From Pegoplata infirma (taxonomy: Eukaryota > Arthropoda > Insecta > Diptera > Anthomyiidae): DNA of 64,000 nucleotides. Positions 1-23,478 of the stretch are shown here, piece after piece. Position numbers and translations under genes: made by a program. Positions within the stretch are counted from its first letter, which is position 1, and each line of letters starts with the position of its first letter. Location of the stretch: assembly GCA_963921195.1 (NCBI GenBank), contig OY992536.1, positions 7,750,001 to 7,814,000 on the forward strand, written 5' to 3'. Under the pieces are notes generated by a model that saw nothing but the letters and a program-made list of their open reading frames with translations, ran no database searches and was not told where the DNA came from.

Positions 1-1540
1 TTTCTTAAAAGAAGGGTTATACTGTTGCAATAGAAGTTGACTTTTCGACTTTACCCAACTTAATTAAAGTCCCGATTTTAACACATTTCTGGATCAGAAA
101 ATCAGGCCTTGAATTAACTTTCCATTTGGAGAATGAAATATTGAAATTCAATATTGTCAAAATAATGGACGGTCTAATGTACATACAGATTTATAAACAG
201 ACCTGGTAGAAAATGTATTAACTGGAACATCACGCTTTATCTAAATTGACGTAATCCTCAAGTTGCGATCGCAAAAATCTTTCTTAATTATATATCTTGT
301 GTTATTAATTACATATCTGGGGTGCCCCGCTTTTAAAAAAAATCGCGTTCAAACGTCAAAAAATTTAAAATAACTTTAATAAAACGTTTCTTAAGGAAAA
401 TGAAATAAAATTGAAAAATCATATTTTAAAATTACACGTTTTTGTTTTCGAAAATTTCACCTTTTAATCTCGAGCAAAAAACATCAGTATTAAAAAACTC
501 CAGGTTAGACTTTTTTTTAGATTTTAAAAATCACAATTGATTTTTCTCAATACCCATTAAATTTTTTAACCAATTGATCTTTTGTTTTTTCCAATTCCTA
601 AAGGAATTTTTAAAATTGTACCAACTGGTTATATTAAGAGCCACATTTTATGCAAACATTTTATACACAACATATACGCACACATGCATATAATTTACAC
701 AAACTGCATACTTCTGCAACATTAAATATCCAGCAACAAAAGTTGGCACTCAATTGCAAAATGTACAAACGAGCAGGCCTTTATTTTTTTTTGTTAATAT
801 TTAAATACAATTTAGAAGAGAATTTGTACAACAACTAAAAAATGTAACAACAACACAAAAAGGAAAATACAAAATGGACAGTATTCCATATAGAGGCTTA
901 ACTATGTAGGCAACTGCCAAAAAAAGTTCTCAAAAAAAAAAAAATAATAATAGGAAATTATATACATGAAGATAAATGTATGTGTGTATGTATTTATATG
1001 CCCTATATTTTATTTAGTTTAAAGTCACATTAAAGGAATAGAATTAAGAAAGACTCATTTAATTTTAGCACTACATATTATAATAAAATATTCTTGAAAA
1101 ACTTTTCAAAATAACAGAATAAAATTTATATAAAGTTGTGATAAATATATAGTATAAAAGTATAGCACGTCCTTGTATACAAGAATAAAAGAAAACTTTA
1201 AAGAACTTTTTTTCAAAATTCTAGGAAAATTCATAAAATTTTAACGAAAGTTTTTTTTTAAATTAAATTTAGTTGTTCATATTGTAAAATTTAAACCCCG
1301 CATATTAAATAGAGACCTAAATGGAAAAACTAGACAAACATTTTATTTAAAAAAAAACAAAACTTCACTTCAAAGAAAAAAATCTGTTAAACGACTTTAA
1401 ATTCAAAAAATGTTAGCAGATTTTTCCGTCAAACTAACAGTTTTGGGGAAAAAATTAAAGTTTATATAACTTATTGTTTTATTGATACCAGAGGTTTATC
1501 TGAGACTTTTTCTATACGGAATCTGAGAATTCACCTAAAA
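1..1540. other. AT-rich non-coding stretch
   Basis: Only short AT-rich open frames occur here, none with recognisable domains. Around 1505-1535 there is one unit resembling the 35-bp minisatellite found at 13.9 and 47.4 kb ('gaatctgagaattc'). I see nothing else that can be named. Confidence 0.5.
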
Positions 1541-1795
1541 ATTCGTGAGCATTTTGTACTCTTGCCCAAAACATTAAATTATGGTAATGTTTTGCTGAAG
1601 ATTTAGTTTTTAGAAAAAATAATGTTACATTCACTTGCCAATCCATGGAAAACGAATTGAAATATCGGTCGAAGGCCCCATTAAGTTTATATATTATTAA
1701 CCCATTTCTAAGACACTCTAGCTAAATACATCCGTCCATCTGTCTGTGGAAAGCAAGGTGCAGTCCAAACCAAAAGAGCTGTAAATTTGGTAATA
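1541..1795 (-). mobile_element. DL-B2 remnant (DINE-like)
   Basis: Read on the minus strand this matches the copies at 27.1 and 50.9 kb. Shared blocks are 'tttggactgcaccttgc', 'tttccacagacagatgg', the 'ttagctagagtgtctta' block, the 'aaacttaatggggcc' block, and an outer 100 bp with 'ttaatgttttgggca'. Both terminal modules are missing. The GTCY stretch is only about four decayed units. Confidence 0.6.
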
Positions 1796-1996
1796 AATGA
1801 GTGTATTACTTAAGTACAAACAAGTAGAAAAATTAAATTCGACTTGGCCGAATCTACGAATACCCTCGACAATGCCCTTTTTAAGTGATAGTAAATTTTC
1901 TATCGTGAAATAAATAACATTTTTGATAAGAAATATTTTATTTTGTTTAATAAAACTTTTTTAGCAATTTTTGAAAAAAAAAAAAAATTTACTAAT

Positions 1997-2105
1997 TTTT
2001 TTTTGAGTGTAAAATTTTTTTTGAGTGTAAAATTTTTTTTGAGTGTAAAATTTTTTTCGAGTTTACTTTTTTTGTTTTGGTATAAAAATATTTTTGAGTG
2101 ACAAA
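1997..2105 (+). repeat. short tandem TTTTTGAGTGTAAAA units
   Basis: About five imperfect 17-bp units alternate T-runs with GAGTGTAAAA. The same array, often inverted as TACACTCGAAAAAA, marks every DL-A copy (35.25, 41.47, 59.16 and 63.9 kb) and a remnant at 60.0 kb, so it is an internal module of DL-A and not an independent satellite. Confidence 0.75.
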
Positions 2106-2513
2106 AATACGTTTCAAAATATTTTTGTAACATACCCATGTTTTTTAAACAGGTTTAACGGGTTTTCAACACGTGAATTTAAGGTGAAGCTAATCTGAAA
2201 TTCACGGTTTTGCTAATAACTTTTGAACCACTTGACCGCTTTGGCTAAAATTCAATACGAACCAGGCTAGAAGAACGGAAAATATAAATGCCCAGCTTCA
2301 GCACTTTCAGAATCGCCTTTCGAAAGTTATAGTGTTTTTTATCTCGTAAATTCACAAAAAAGCCTTGCCGAAATTCAGTATTTTGCTCATAACTTTTGAA
2401 CCACTGTACCGATTTCGCTGGATTGCAATACCAACCTGACCAGGTAAATGCCCAACATATATGTCAAACTTCAGGAGCCTCCGTAAAGTCTTTCAAAAGT
2501 TAGCGTGTTTTCA

Positions 2514-11275
<8,762 letters not shown>

Positions 11276-11450
11276 GGACAGACGGACGGAAATCGCTACG
11301 GACAGACGGACGGAAATCGCTAGATCGTCTTAAAATCGATCGAGGATCATAAATATATATACTTTATGGGGTCCTAGACCAATATTTCGAGGTGTTACAA
11401 ACGGAATAACAAACTTATATATACCCTCTATCACTAGAGTGGAGGGTATA
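11276..11450 (+). repeat. DL-A 3' module with terminal stem-loop
   Basis: This holds the GACG edge of the array, an 'aaatatatatactttatgg' TA tract, 'ggggtcctagacc', 'gttacaaacggaat' and the stem-loop at about 11419-11450. The TA tract plus the neighbouring GTCY tract are the two proto-microsatellites described for dipteran mini-me elements (from memory). Confidence 0.65.
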
Positions 11451-11469
11451 AAAAGTGGTTTCACATTTT

Positions 11470-11560
11470 GGAGAGTATAACAGATTCGGAACCAAAGAAC
11501 TCAACACCATCACATGTTTTTGTACATTTGTTAAACAAATGCAACATTTCTATGTCAAAA
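11470..11560 (-). mobile_element. DL-B2 terminal fragment
   Basis: The reverse complement reads GTGTTGAGTTCTTTGGTTCC, then 'gttatactctccaaaatg', matching the DL-B2 end at 50.94 kb. The outer 'gtacatttgttaaacaaatg' palindrome is conserved outside the terminus, as at 27.05, 30.1 and 50.9 kb. Confidence 0.55.
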
Positions 11561-11574
11561 GTTTAGGGTTGATG

Positions 11575-11970
11575 ATAAAGTAGTTTTGGTAAAAAATATG
11601 GAAAAAAATAAATTTTTTGTTTCATTAAAAGCAAAATTATGCCAAAAAAGTTTTTTTTTTTTTTAAAAACAAAATGTTTAATGAAAAAAAAAAAAAATTG
11701 ACGAAAAAAAATTTTTGATGAAGAAAAAATTATTTGATGAAACAAAAAAAAAAAATTATGAAAAAAAAAATTTGATGCAAAAAAAAAAATAAAGGGATAA
11801 AAAATTTTGATGCAAAAAAATTAATGAAAAAAAACTTGACGGAAAACAAAAATTTATAAAAAAAATTATGAAAAAAATTCTTGATGAAAACACAAAAAAA
11901 TAATAAAAAAAATAGAAGAAAAAAAATTGATGAAAAAAAAAATTTACGAAAAAAAAAAATTTACGAAAAA
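11575..11970. repeat. F array: A-rich GATGAAAAAAAATT units
   Basis: Irregular 12-20 bp units are built from GATG or TATG followed by A-runs and TTT. The same type occurs at 12490, 25740, 26815, 30600, 49835 and 50700. It lies between a DL-B2 terminus and a DL-B body. Repeated contact with DL-B2 and family I heads suggests it belongs to a composite element. Confidence 0.65.
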
Positions 11971-12489
11971 AAATTTGCTCTCGAATATGTGTTTAGAAAT
12001 TCATTCTTATGCTTTTTGCGCTAAAGAAATACAAGTTTATCAATATTTAACAAAAAAAATATTCCACTCCCATAAAAGGGGGCGGACCGAAAAAAACGAC
12101 ATTTTCTAATCTTTGGGTCCAAATGCAGGACTTTGAACTTCATGTAGCATAAAAACTTTGCATTTGTTAAACATAAACACAAAAAAATCATTTCTTCAAG
12201 GGGGAACCTTTTTTCCCCTGGTCCGATTTTTCTCATTTACAAACTTAACCTGCCTAGGAACATAAGACATGTTCGTGCCAAATGTCGGGAGTCTAGCTCT
12301 TTAATTTTGGACTGCATCGTGTTAACTACAGACGGACAGGCGGACGGACGGACGGACATCGCTAGAATGTCTTAGAATCGATCACTGATCATAAATATAT
12401 ATACTTTATGGGATCCTAGACCGTATTTTGATGCGTTACACACGGAATGACTAAGTGAGTATACCCGCATACTGTAGTTGGAGGGTATA
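11971..12489 (+). mobile_element. DL-B element, 5' truncated
   Basis: This matches the full-length copy at 19977-23237 from its 'cattcttatgctttttgc' region onward. It has 'gggggcggaccgaaaaaa', 'cttcaagggggaacc', 'tttggactgcatcgtg', about seven GACR units (12330-12357), 'tcgatcactgatcataaat', 'gcgttacacacggaatgac' and the terminal stem TATACCC...GGAGGGTATA. It lacks the hairpin terminus. Its short tetranucleotide stretch is the unexpanded state. Confidence 0.75.
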
Positions 12490-12729
12490 AAAAATTGAAA
12501 AAAAAATTTTTGATGGAGAAAAAATTGATAAAAAAAAATGTTGAAGAAAAAAAAATTTTTTGTTGAAAAAAATTTATGTGACGTTTTATTCAGCAGCTGG
12601 TGAAACACGGTTGTATTCACTAGCAGGCGAATTGTTATCCAAGTTACAAATCAAAGTTACAAAAGTTTTGGTTTTAAGAAATTGAAAACAGTAATTCTTA
12701 TACTCTTTTCTGTTAGTCGGTAGCCTATA
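12490..12729 (-). mobile_element. family I element, first part, with F array head
   Basis: A short F array (12490-12570) is followed by 'acgttttattcagcagctgg' and a conserved body through 'ttctgttagtcggtagcc'. The reverse complement matches 49606-49830, 29551-29715 and 25595-25738. It resumes at 13801 after the MITE H1, giving a clean empty-site comparison with 49.6 kb. Confidence 0.65.
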
Positions 12730-12731
12730 TA

Positions 12732-13798
12732 CACTAAAAAAAACTTGTTAAATTACAGGAAAAGTTTGTAGCTTTTTTTTTGCTACCTCCTATTTGCCAA
12801 GAATTCCTTGTTATTTTACAAGCTTTTTAGCAATAATTTTGTAATTTTACATGTTTTTTACCAATAAAATTGTAGATTAACAATTTTTTTGACGCGATAA
12901 AACTTGCAAGGAGGTTTCGTGACTTCACTAGATTTTTTACTACATCCTAATTTACGACAATTCCTAGTAAAAACACGTGAGAGTGTTACATTCGGCTGTG
13001 CCGAATCTTTTATACCCTCCAAAATGTAAAGAAGAATAAACAAATCCAGGACCGCCTTTTTTTTTTGGGGGGGGGGGTTGGTGGGACACGTTAGGGGAAC
13101 ACCTTCCCCTTGCGATTTTGAACTTCTTCTTAGATAAGAATGTTGCATTTGCTTAGCAAAAGTACAAAAAACCCTGCAAAAAATGTGTTTTTTCTTAGGT
13201 TTGTTTAGTTCTCCAAAGGGGAACTTTTTTCCCCTTTGTCCGATTTTGTCCATTTCCGAAATTAAAATGGACAAAATCGGACAAAGTTTGGCACATATTC
13301 GTGCCAAACTTTGGAAGTCTAGCTCTTTTATTTTGGACTGTATCGTGTCCTCTACAGATGGACAGACGCACGGACGGACATCGCTACAATGCCATAGAAT
13401 CGATCACTGATTAATAAAATATATACTTTATGGGGTCCTAGACCGATATTTCGATGCGTTACACACGGAATGACAAAGTGAGTATACCCCCATACTGTGG
13501 GTGGAGGGTATAATTATGAGCTTTTTTGTAATTTTACAAAATTTTTACCAAAAAACTTGAAAATTTACAACTTTTTGGCAAAATAAAACTAACAAGGAAT
13601 TCTCGTTAATTTACTAGATTTTTTTTTTTTGTAAAAAAACTTGGAAATTTGTAAAGTTACTAGAGAAACTGTAAAATGACAAAAAAAATGTAAGTTTCGA
13701 TAGAAATTTTTTTGTTAAACAACAAGGAAAACTGTCAAATATTGGTAAAATGGGATTACGAGAATTTTTCTAGTAATTTGACAAGTTTTTTTTTAGTG
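12732..13798. mobile_element. TA-target MITE H1 interrupted by DL-B
   Basis: The terminal inverted repeats are CACTAAAAAAAACTTGT at the left and its complement ACAAGTTTTTTTTTAGTG at the right. TA lies directly outside on both sides (12730-12731, 13799-13800). The family I copy at 49.66 kb reads 'tatatagtcaaactgagg' without the insert, confirming a TA duplication. Without the 540-bp DL-B inside it, H1 is about 527 bp. Internal arms are themselves inverted ('tttaccaa', 'ctaggaattctcgta'). TA targets fit the Tc1/mariner-pogo range, but no transposase is present. Relatives are H2 (34616) and H3 (23571). Confidence 0.8.
12974..13513 (+). mobile_element. DL-B copy nested in MITE H1
   Basis: It starts CACGTGAGAGTGTTACATT, has the perfect hairpin TTCGGCTGTGCCGAA and 'ttataccctcc', and ends GGAGGGTATAA. 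The related MITE at 23.8 kb gives the empty site (complement of 'cgtaatttttactagg'). The insertion falls between A and T with no target duplication, or at most a 1-bp one. That matches Helitron-type insertion. The GTCY stretch is about six units at 13357-13380. Confidence 0.8.
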
Positions 13799-13800
13799 TA

Positions 13801-13860
13801 GTCAAACTGAGGTGGTGTCCTGCATCTTTTTTAAAATTAATTACCAGACTTAAAACATTA
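13801..13860 (-). mobile_element. family I element, second part
   Basis: 'gtcaaactgaggtggtgtcc' continues the family I copy broken at 12729. Its complement is found at 49645-49663. Confidence 0.65.
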
Positions 13861-13879
13861 TCATGTTAACAAAAAAATG

Positions 13880-14860
13880 TCTCAGAATTTGAGATTTTTT
13901 CTGTTCTAAAAATGTTTAAAAATCTTTGCATTTTTCTATTTGCAAAATGTCTTAGAATCTGGGAATTTTTCGTTACTAAATATTAGTCAAAATCTGAGAA
14001 TTTTTCTATATGAAGAATGTCACAGAATCTGAGAATTTTTTTATACGAAAAATGTCTTAGAGTCTGAGAATTTTTTTATACTAAAAATTTTTTATTCGAA
14101 AAATTTCTGTTCTTTACCAAAACTGTATCAGAATCTGAGAAATTTTCTATACAAAAATGTCACAGAATCTGAGAAATTTTCTTCACAAAAATTTCTCAAA
14201 ACCTAAGAATTCTGTTTTTCTGTACGAAAAATGTCTCAGAATCTGATTTTTTTTTATACGAAAAATGTTCAGAATCTAAAAAATAATTCCACACACATGA
14301 CCAATTATTTTTATTTATTCTTTTCTATTTATTTACAACTCATTTTTAATAAATTCAACCTAACCAAGAACTGGTAACAATGACCGTCGTCTCGTTGTAG
14401 CGAAAAACCCAAGGATTCTGGTTCTATACGAAAAATGTCTCAGAATCTGTGAATTTTTCGTTACGAATAATTTCTCAGAATCTGAGAATTTTTCTATATG
14501 AAGATTGTCTCAGAATATGAGAATTTTTCTATACGAAAAATATCTCAGAGTCAGAGAATTTTTCTATACGAAAAATGTCTCAGAATCTGAGAATTTTACT
14601 TTCCGACAAATTTACAAGAATCTGAGAATTTTTCTACTTAAAGAATATCTTAGAATCTGAGAATTTTTCTTTTCGAAAAGTGTCTCAGAGTCGGAGAATT
14701 TTTTTATACGAAAAATATGGAAAATGTCTCAGCATCTGAGAATTTTTCTCAGAAACTAAACATTTTTTCATTATGAAAAATGTTTTAAAACCTGAAAATT
14801 TTTTTCATAGAATCTGACAGTTATTTGACACGAAAAATGTATCAGAATCTAAGAATATAA
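13880..14860. repeat. 35-bp minisatellite M1
   Basis: Imperfect tandem units have the consensus ATGTCTCAGAATCTGAGA, then ATTTTTCTATACGAAAA. Each unit contains the odd-length dyad TCTCAGA-A-TCTGAGA, so each can form a small hairpin. A unique insert without the motif lies at about 14280-14425. The same satellite occurs at 47.36-48.13 kb, and single units at 1.5 kb. Confidence 0.85.
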
Positions 14861-16372
14861 AAGTTAAAGTTTTTCCCCTTTGGCCTTTTCTTGCAGCATA
14901 TCGGTATATGAAACTATGTTTTCTTTACATCTGAGGTTTAGGATATGTTTAGTAACTTTGTTAAAAAAACATTAAGGCAAATATTTTGTGGAAAATATTA
15001 ACACTCTAACTCCCTATGTAACTGACATTTTGGGCTTTATTCTAACAAAACGTCAAAAAATTCCCAAAAAAGGTGGAGGACGGGGATGAAATACTCTACA
15101 TTATAGATACTTTATAATACTGAACAGTTTTTTTTTGCTCGGTAATATCAGATTCTGAATTAATAACGTTTATAAGACGATTATTTTAAAAAATCTAAAG
15201 AGTACCGTACCGTATTTTTTTTACCCCATTTTACCTATTACACTCGGAAATTCCTAAAAGTCTTTTTTTTCATGAAGGATCCCACATTTCAAAAATTAAA
15301 TTTCCATGAACATATTTCAGGAGATCGAAAAAGTGGGTACACTTTGTTATCTTCTTCGTATTGAAACTTCCTTTTAAGTTCATGTATAATAAATTTAATT
15401 TTTTCTGCTAAATTGTCAAGGCTCAAATTAAGTTTAAAGTAGATTATCTCTTAGTTATCCAATTAAAAAATGTCAGTAAGTGTGTTAAAGAATTTTTCAA
15501 ATTCTCTTTTAAAAACGTTTAATTTATCTGAGGTAGAATTAAAGCTAACTACTTCCATATAACAAAATTACTTAACATTTATAAAGGTTTTTATTCAAAG
15601 AAACAAATTTTTAAGTTTTTGGTAAAATTTAATTTTTTTTTGGAATTTTTAAATTTATTAACTTTAATAATACTTTTAGGCAAAAAATATGTAAAAAAAT
15701 TTCACACAAAACTTCCACATAATGTCGAATTAACAAATTCCTTAGAAAACAACAAAAAGTTTTCCTTTTTCACTTTTAAATACATTTTTTCATCCAGACC
15801 AAGTTTTTATTTTTTTAATACACAATTGATGTACAAACAATATCTTACAAGTAACAAATAATCCATTTCCTTGCCAAACGGAAAACTGTAAAGAAAACTC
15901 GAACAAATTTACAAAAATAAATTTAACAATTTACCTTTTTCGTTTAGCTGACCGCAGACAACTGACATTATTTTATGGTATTCCACATACCAAAAGCTTT
16001 AAGACACATACCAAATTACTCAAACACTCACTATCACAATAGTTAATACTCAAAAATTTCCCAGTATTTTTCTTTTAAATACTCACATTAACTTTAACAT
16101 TCACTCATTTTAAAGAGAAATAAATACTCACTTATGTTTCAATGCTTTTGTTTTATGAGGAAAATCTTAAACAACTTTTAAATGGAAATTATAAATAATG
16201 AATTTTTAACTCGAACTTCAGTATGATTTTGGGGTTTTTATTGGAATTATTTAATAATTTGTTGTAATAAATTGATTTTTATATTTTTAGTTATTAATAT
16301 ATATAAATTAAATAAAAGTGCAAATAAACTTAAATTACACTGTGCTACAGTGCAAAAATATTATTAATTTTA
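14861..16372. other. non-coding AT-rich stretch
   Basis: No repeat shared with the rest of the window and no coding-like composition is visible. The open frame at 15619-15861 is AT-driven and has no recognisable domain. Confidence 0.5.
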
Positions 16373-16623
16373 ACTCGTTAACATTATTTCCGAAACCTCA
16401 TCACTTTTCAGAACATGTCTAGCATCTATCTTTAACCCTTAAAGTGGTTCCCATTAATTTTTTTTAATTTTATAATTTTTTAAAAATTGTGTGGGACCCC
16501 TTTAACGGTTAAAGATAGAAGGTAGGTATGATCTGAAAAATCGATGAGGATCAAAAAATATTAGGGATATTGGGGATACATTCAACTCATCTAGAGGCAC
16601 TCTTGGAACAGTTTGAGCCGTTG
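16373..16623. repeat. family C repeat, left part
   Basis: Units of about 160 bp contain a 'gtgggacccctttaacgg' type block, 'ggtaggtatgatctgaaaaa' and 'aggcactcttgg'. They continue after D1 at 17405 and recur in both orientations at 46.4-47.1 kb. The break at 16623/17405 is the Transib-like insertion. Confidence 0.65.
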
Positions 16624-17404
16624 CACAGTGGTAAATTCCGGCCAAAACCCTATAACTTCTTTAATTTTCTATGCAAACTTATAAAATGTGGTAGGTAGGT
16701 TAAGAATATAATAATAAACCAATTTCGCAAAAAAAAAATTCCGCGAAACTTTTTTTTCCGCGAAAAAATTTTTTTTGAAGGTGTTTTTTTTGATGTTGTG
16801 TCTTAATCGTCAGTATTTCACTCATCTTCTTTTTTATGTGTTTCCACAGCTCAAAAAGCTCTTTATTTGATATAAATGACCCAAATTTAAAAGGCTCTAA
16901 CTGAAAGACTTGGTAAAACTTGGTACTGATGTTAATTAGTACTTACTTGGGAACCCTTACACTAATTTGTGGTATAGCGACTTAAGAGCAATTTTGAGCA
17001 AAAAGTATTTTTTTGGGCTTTCCAAAGTCTGTATTTTTTATAAATTTTTTATTTTTTTAGATTTATTTTCACCACCACTGTTTAAATTGACCCACGCACT
17101 AGAAATTGCCGAAATGCATATGACATGTAAAAATAATGCTAAGTTTTCAAAATATATCAATTTCAAGGCAAACAATTTTTTTTTTAAGTTTACAGCCTAC
17201 TTGGATTTCAAAGTTGCAAATCACAACTTTTAAATTTAAAAAATAATAAATACAAATACTCAACTTTGCTTTGTTATAAAACCTAAACTAGTCAAGGGAT
17301 TGGCACAAAATTTTGTAATCGCATGTTTTGAAGTGTTAGCTCTCATTTGGCATCAATTTGGAAAAAAAAATTTTTTTTAGTTTTGGCCGGTTTTTACTTC
17401 TGTG
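16624..17404. mobile_element. Transib-like non-autonomous element D1
   Basis: The termini are CACAGTGGTAAATTCCGGCC at the left and the complement of CACAGAAGTAAAAACCGGCC at the right. The 5-bp direct repeat CGTTG flanks it (16619-16623, 17405-17409). Removing it rejoins 'gttgagccgttggagcaat'-like family C sequence. Known Transib elements have 5-bp target duplications and termini beginning CACWRTG, the same heptamer as V(D)J recombination signals. No transposase is visible; the 88-residue frame at 16967 is not one I recognise. A second copy (57371) has the TSD CATTG. Confidence 0.75.
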
Positions 17405-17885
17405 CGTTGGAGCAATTTTTATAGTAATGTCATTTTGTATTGGAGCCCCGGAGTAGAGATAGGGTATAAGTATGTTCGGAAAAAATTTTGAGGAATTAAA
17501 ATCAATAGGGGTCGGTGTCACTTTTGACCACGTTAGGAGCACCATGAAAGCGGTAGGAGCTGATTTCATAAAATAAATTTATAAAAAATAAAAAAAAAAA
17601 TATGGGGACCGCCTTATGGGTAAGAGAAAGAGCGTGGATATGTTCTGAGAAGATGATGGATAAAATATTAAGGGTCGATCATACATTTGACTAATTGTAA
17701 GGCACTTTTGAGGCAGTTAGAGCTGTAGGAGCAGTTTTATAAAAATTTAATCTTTGTGAAGTGGAGACAGTGTTTAGGACTGTTTGCAAAAAATGTAAGT
17801 GGAATAAAACTAATGGGGTCGGTAATGCATTTTATTCCTCTAGGGGCGCTTTGGGGGCGGTTGTGGGGCTTTTTGTGGATTTCTT
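17405..17885. repeat. family C repeat, right part
   Basis: Three units of about 160 bp each carry a 'gagcccc/ggggacc' block, 'gttc(gg/tg)a', a 'ggggtcggt' block and 'gcacttttgag' or 'gcgctttggg'. It ends near 'ctttttgtggatttc', the same edge as the 46-47 kb copy (47.1 kb). Confidence 0.65.
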
Positions 17886-19976
17886 TTTGTAAAAATTGAC
17901 CAACTCAAAGGTTCGGAGTGGTCCTCATTAGCTAATTACGGTGCCTAAACACGTTCAGATTGTTATAAGCTTGACCGTGGCTACAATTTTTCTAAATATT
18001 GTTAGGGAAAAATTAACAGTCCCTGTAAGTTATGCTGAAAAAAGTGAAAAAACGATATTTTGTTTAATATTTTTTCAAAAAAAGTTCCAGGAAAAAAAAT
18101 TATTTTATCATAAAGTGTTAGGAAAATTTGTTTAACGGTCTATTAGCCACATTTTTGCAATACTTAATTTAGCGATAGCACCAACACTGGGTAAGCTGTT
18201 GCATAGAAAGAAAGAAATAATAGATTTAATTAAAAAATTCGTAGATTTAATTAAAAAATTAATAAAATCCGGACCAATCACAAAAATGCGCATATAAATT
18301 TAAAATATTTATATGTCGTTAATTAAAAATATATGGACATTTAGCTAATTACAAATTTAATATTATAAATTAAAAAAATTAATTTAAATTAAAAAAATAT
18401 AATTTAAACTTTAATTATATAAATAAAAAATTTAATGCAAAATAAATTTCGAAACCAACTAAAATTTTAATTGTATAAATTAAAAAAATTATTAAATATA
18501 CCACATTTTTTAAAAAATAAATAATTAAAAAAACATTTTTTGCCAAACTTTGCCAAATATATTTATGCCGTAAAGACTTGGTCAGTGAAACAATTTTATA
18601 AAGTTGAATTTAAACCTTATCACCATATAAAACTATAAACAAAATGAGAATTCAAAAAACTATACGAGCAACAACAAAAACTTTCAACAAACTTTTTATA
18701 CTTATGTATTTGTCTTGTGCCTAAAACAATGCAAGAGAATCCACATACTAGCACATACACGGACAACAAATCAAAAAAATAAGTAAAGCTAAAAATTTAA
18801 TTAAACAATTAATTATATTAATTAAATATTTAATTAATATCAAACTAACAAATTATTAAAATGTTAATTAAAATAAAGTTAATAATTTAATTAAACAATT
18901 GATTATATTAATTAAAAATTTAATTGATATAAAATATCAATTAAATGTTTTATTTTAATTAAAATAAAACATACGAACAAAAAAAAAACGCAAAAACAAA
19001 AAATAAGAATTAAATTGAAATAAAATTGATTTGCTTGAATAAATCATGAAAATAATTTTATTTTGAAAAAGTCATATGGGCCTATTTAGAGTTATTACTG
19101 GCTATGACTGTCAAAAGCAAAATTTTAATTTTTTATTGATGCTCTTCAACAACCACATGAAAAAAAAAATATTTATGACGGAGTTATTACTGTTTTCTAT
19201 GACTACGACCCTTAAAGACCGCATGAATAGCAGATTCCCTATTCTTTTGTAACTTTCAAACAACCACCAGATGAAAAAGTTAAGTTATGGCTGTTTTCTA
19301 TGAAAATTGTATACTGAAAATTGTCCATTAGCATTTGTCGGTTTTCTTAACAATTATCTAATTATATGCTGATTTTGTGTTCTTCTTGTTAAACAGCTTA
19401 AAGTTCAATTTTTGTATGTTAAAGGAATCCAGAAAAATATATTGTAAATAAAACTAATAACCAAAATATTCAACAAAAAACACATTAATATTCTTATTAA
19501 CCAAAAATTCAATTAAATGAAAATTCTTTGTTTATGTTTTTGGAGGAATTTAAATTGGCTTTGTAAGCAATTCTTTAGCTAACACAATAGATTAAACAAT
19601 CAATTATCAACATAAAATGAAAAAATTAACAAATATTTAATGAAACAAAAAAAAATATTTTTTTTATAAATCACAAAGCTTTTATTTTTTTAGTAACGTA
19701 TTTATTCACATAATTTTTTTTGTAAGTATTAAATTTTTTTTTTCTTTATCATTATTTTAAAAGCCTTGCTAACAACAATAGCCTTTATATATTATTTATA
19801 TGATGAGAGAAAGAGATTCATAACCCTACTGCAAAAAAAAAAGGAAAAAGGAAAAAATTTTAAGTTAAAGTTGAAAAAATACAAACCGTTTGGAGTTTTA
19901 TAAAGCCGAATTTGATCAACCCTACAAATACAAAAGGATTAAGAGATATATAGGCAGAAAAGTGTCTAATTTTAAA
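17886..19976. other. very AT-rich non-coding stretch
   Basis: About 18190-19000 consists largely of 'aattaaaaaatta' type simple sequence. No gene or shared mobile element was recognised. Confidence 0.55.
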
Positions 19977-23237
<3,261 letters not shown>

Positions 23238-23478
23238 AAAATATATTTACAACACTTATTGTTAGACTAGAGCTTTCAACACTTAACTTAAGCCACGTGC
23301 TCATTCGATTTCTGCATTACCCGTCTATGGAAATCAAAACAAATTGTATATGTAACGAATCGAATGATTAACCAATAAATATAATCACAATGCTGAAGTG
23401 TAAAACATTAAAAAAGAAACTGTGAATGTTATTTTTTAAAATATAAATACAGGATTATTTATTTTAATGTATAAATAT
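23238..23478. other. AT-rich spacer
   Basis: No repeat or gene recognised apart from the duplicated 8 bp next to the hAT-like element. Confidence 0.4.

Noticed and set aside
12858..13307. 149-residue minus-strand frame
   Set aside because: It crosses from MITE H1 into the nested DL-B; the frame is an accident of the join.
13880..14860. CRISPR array
   Set aside because: Units vary, spacers are not unique, there are no cas genes, and the context is eukaryotic; it is a minisatellite.
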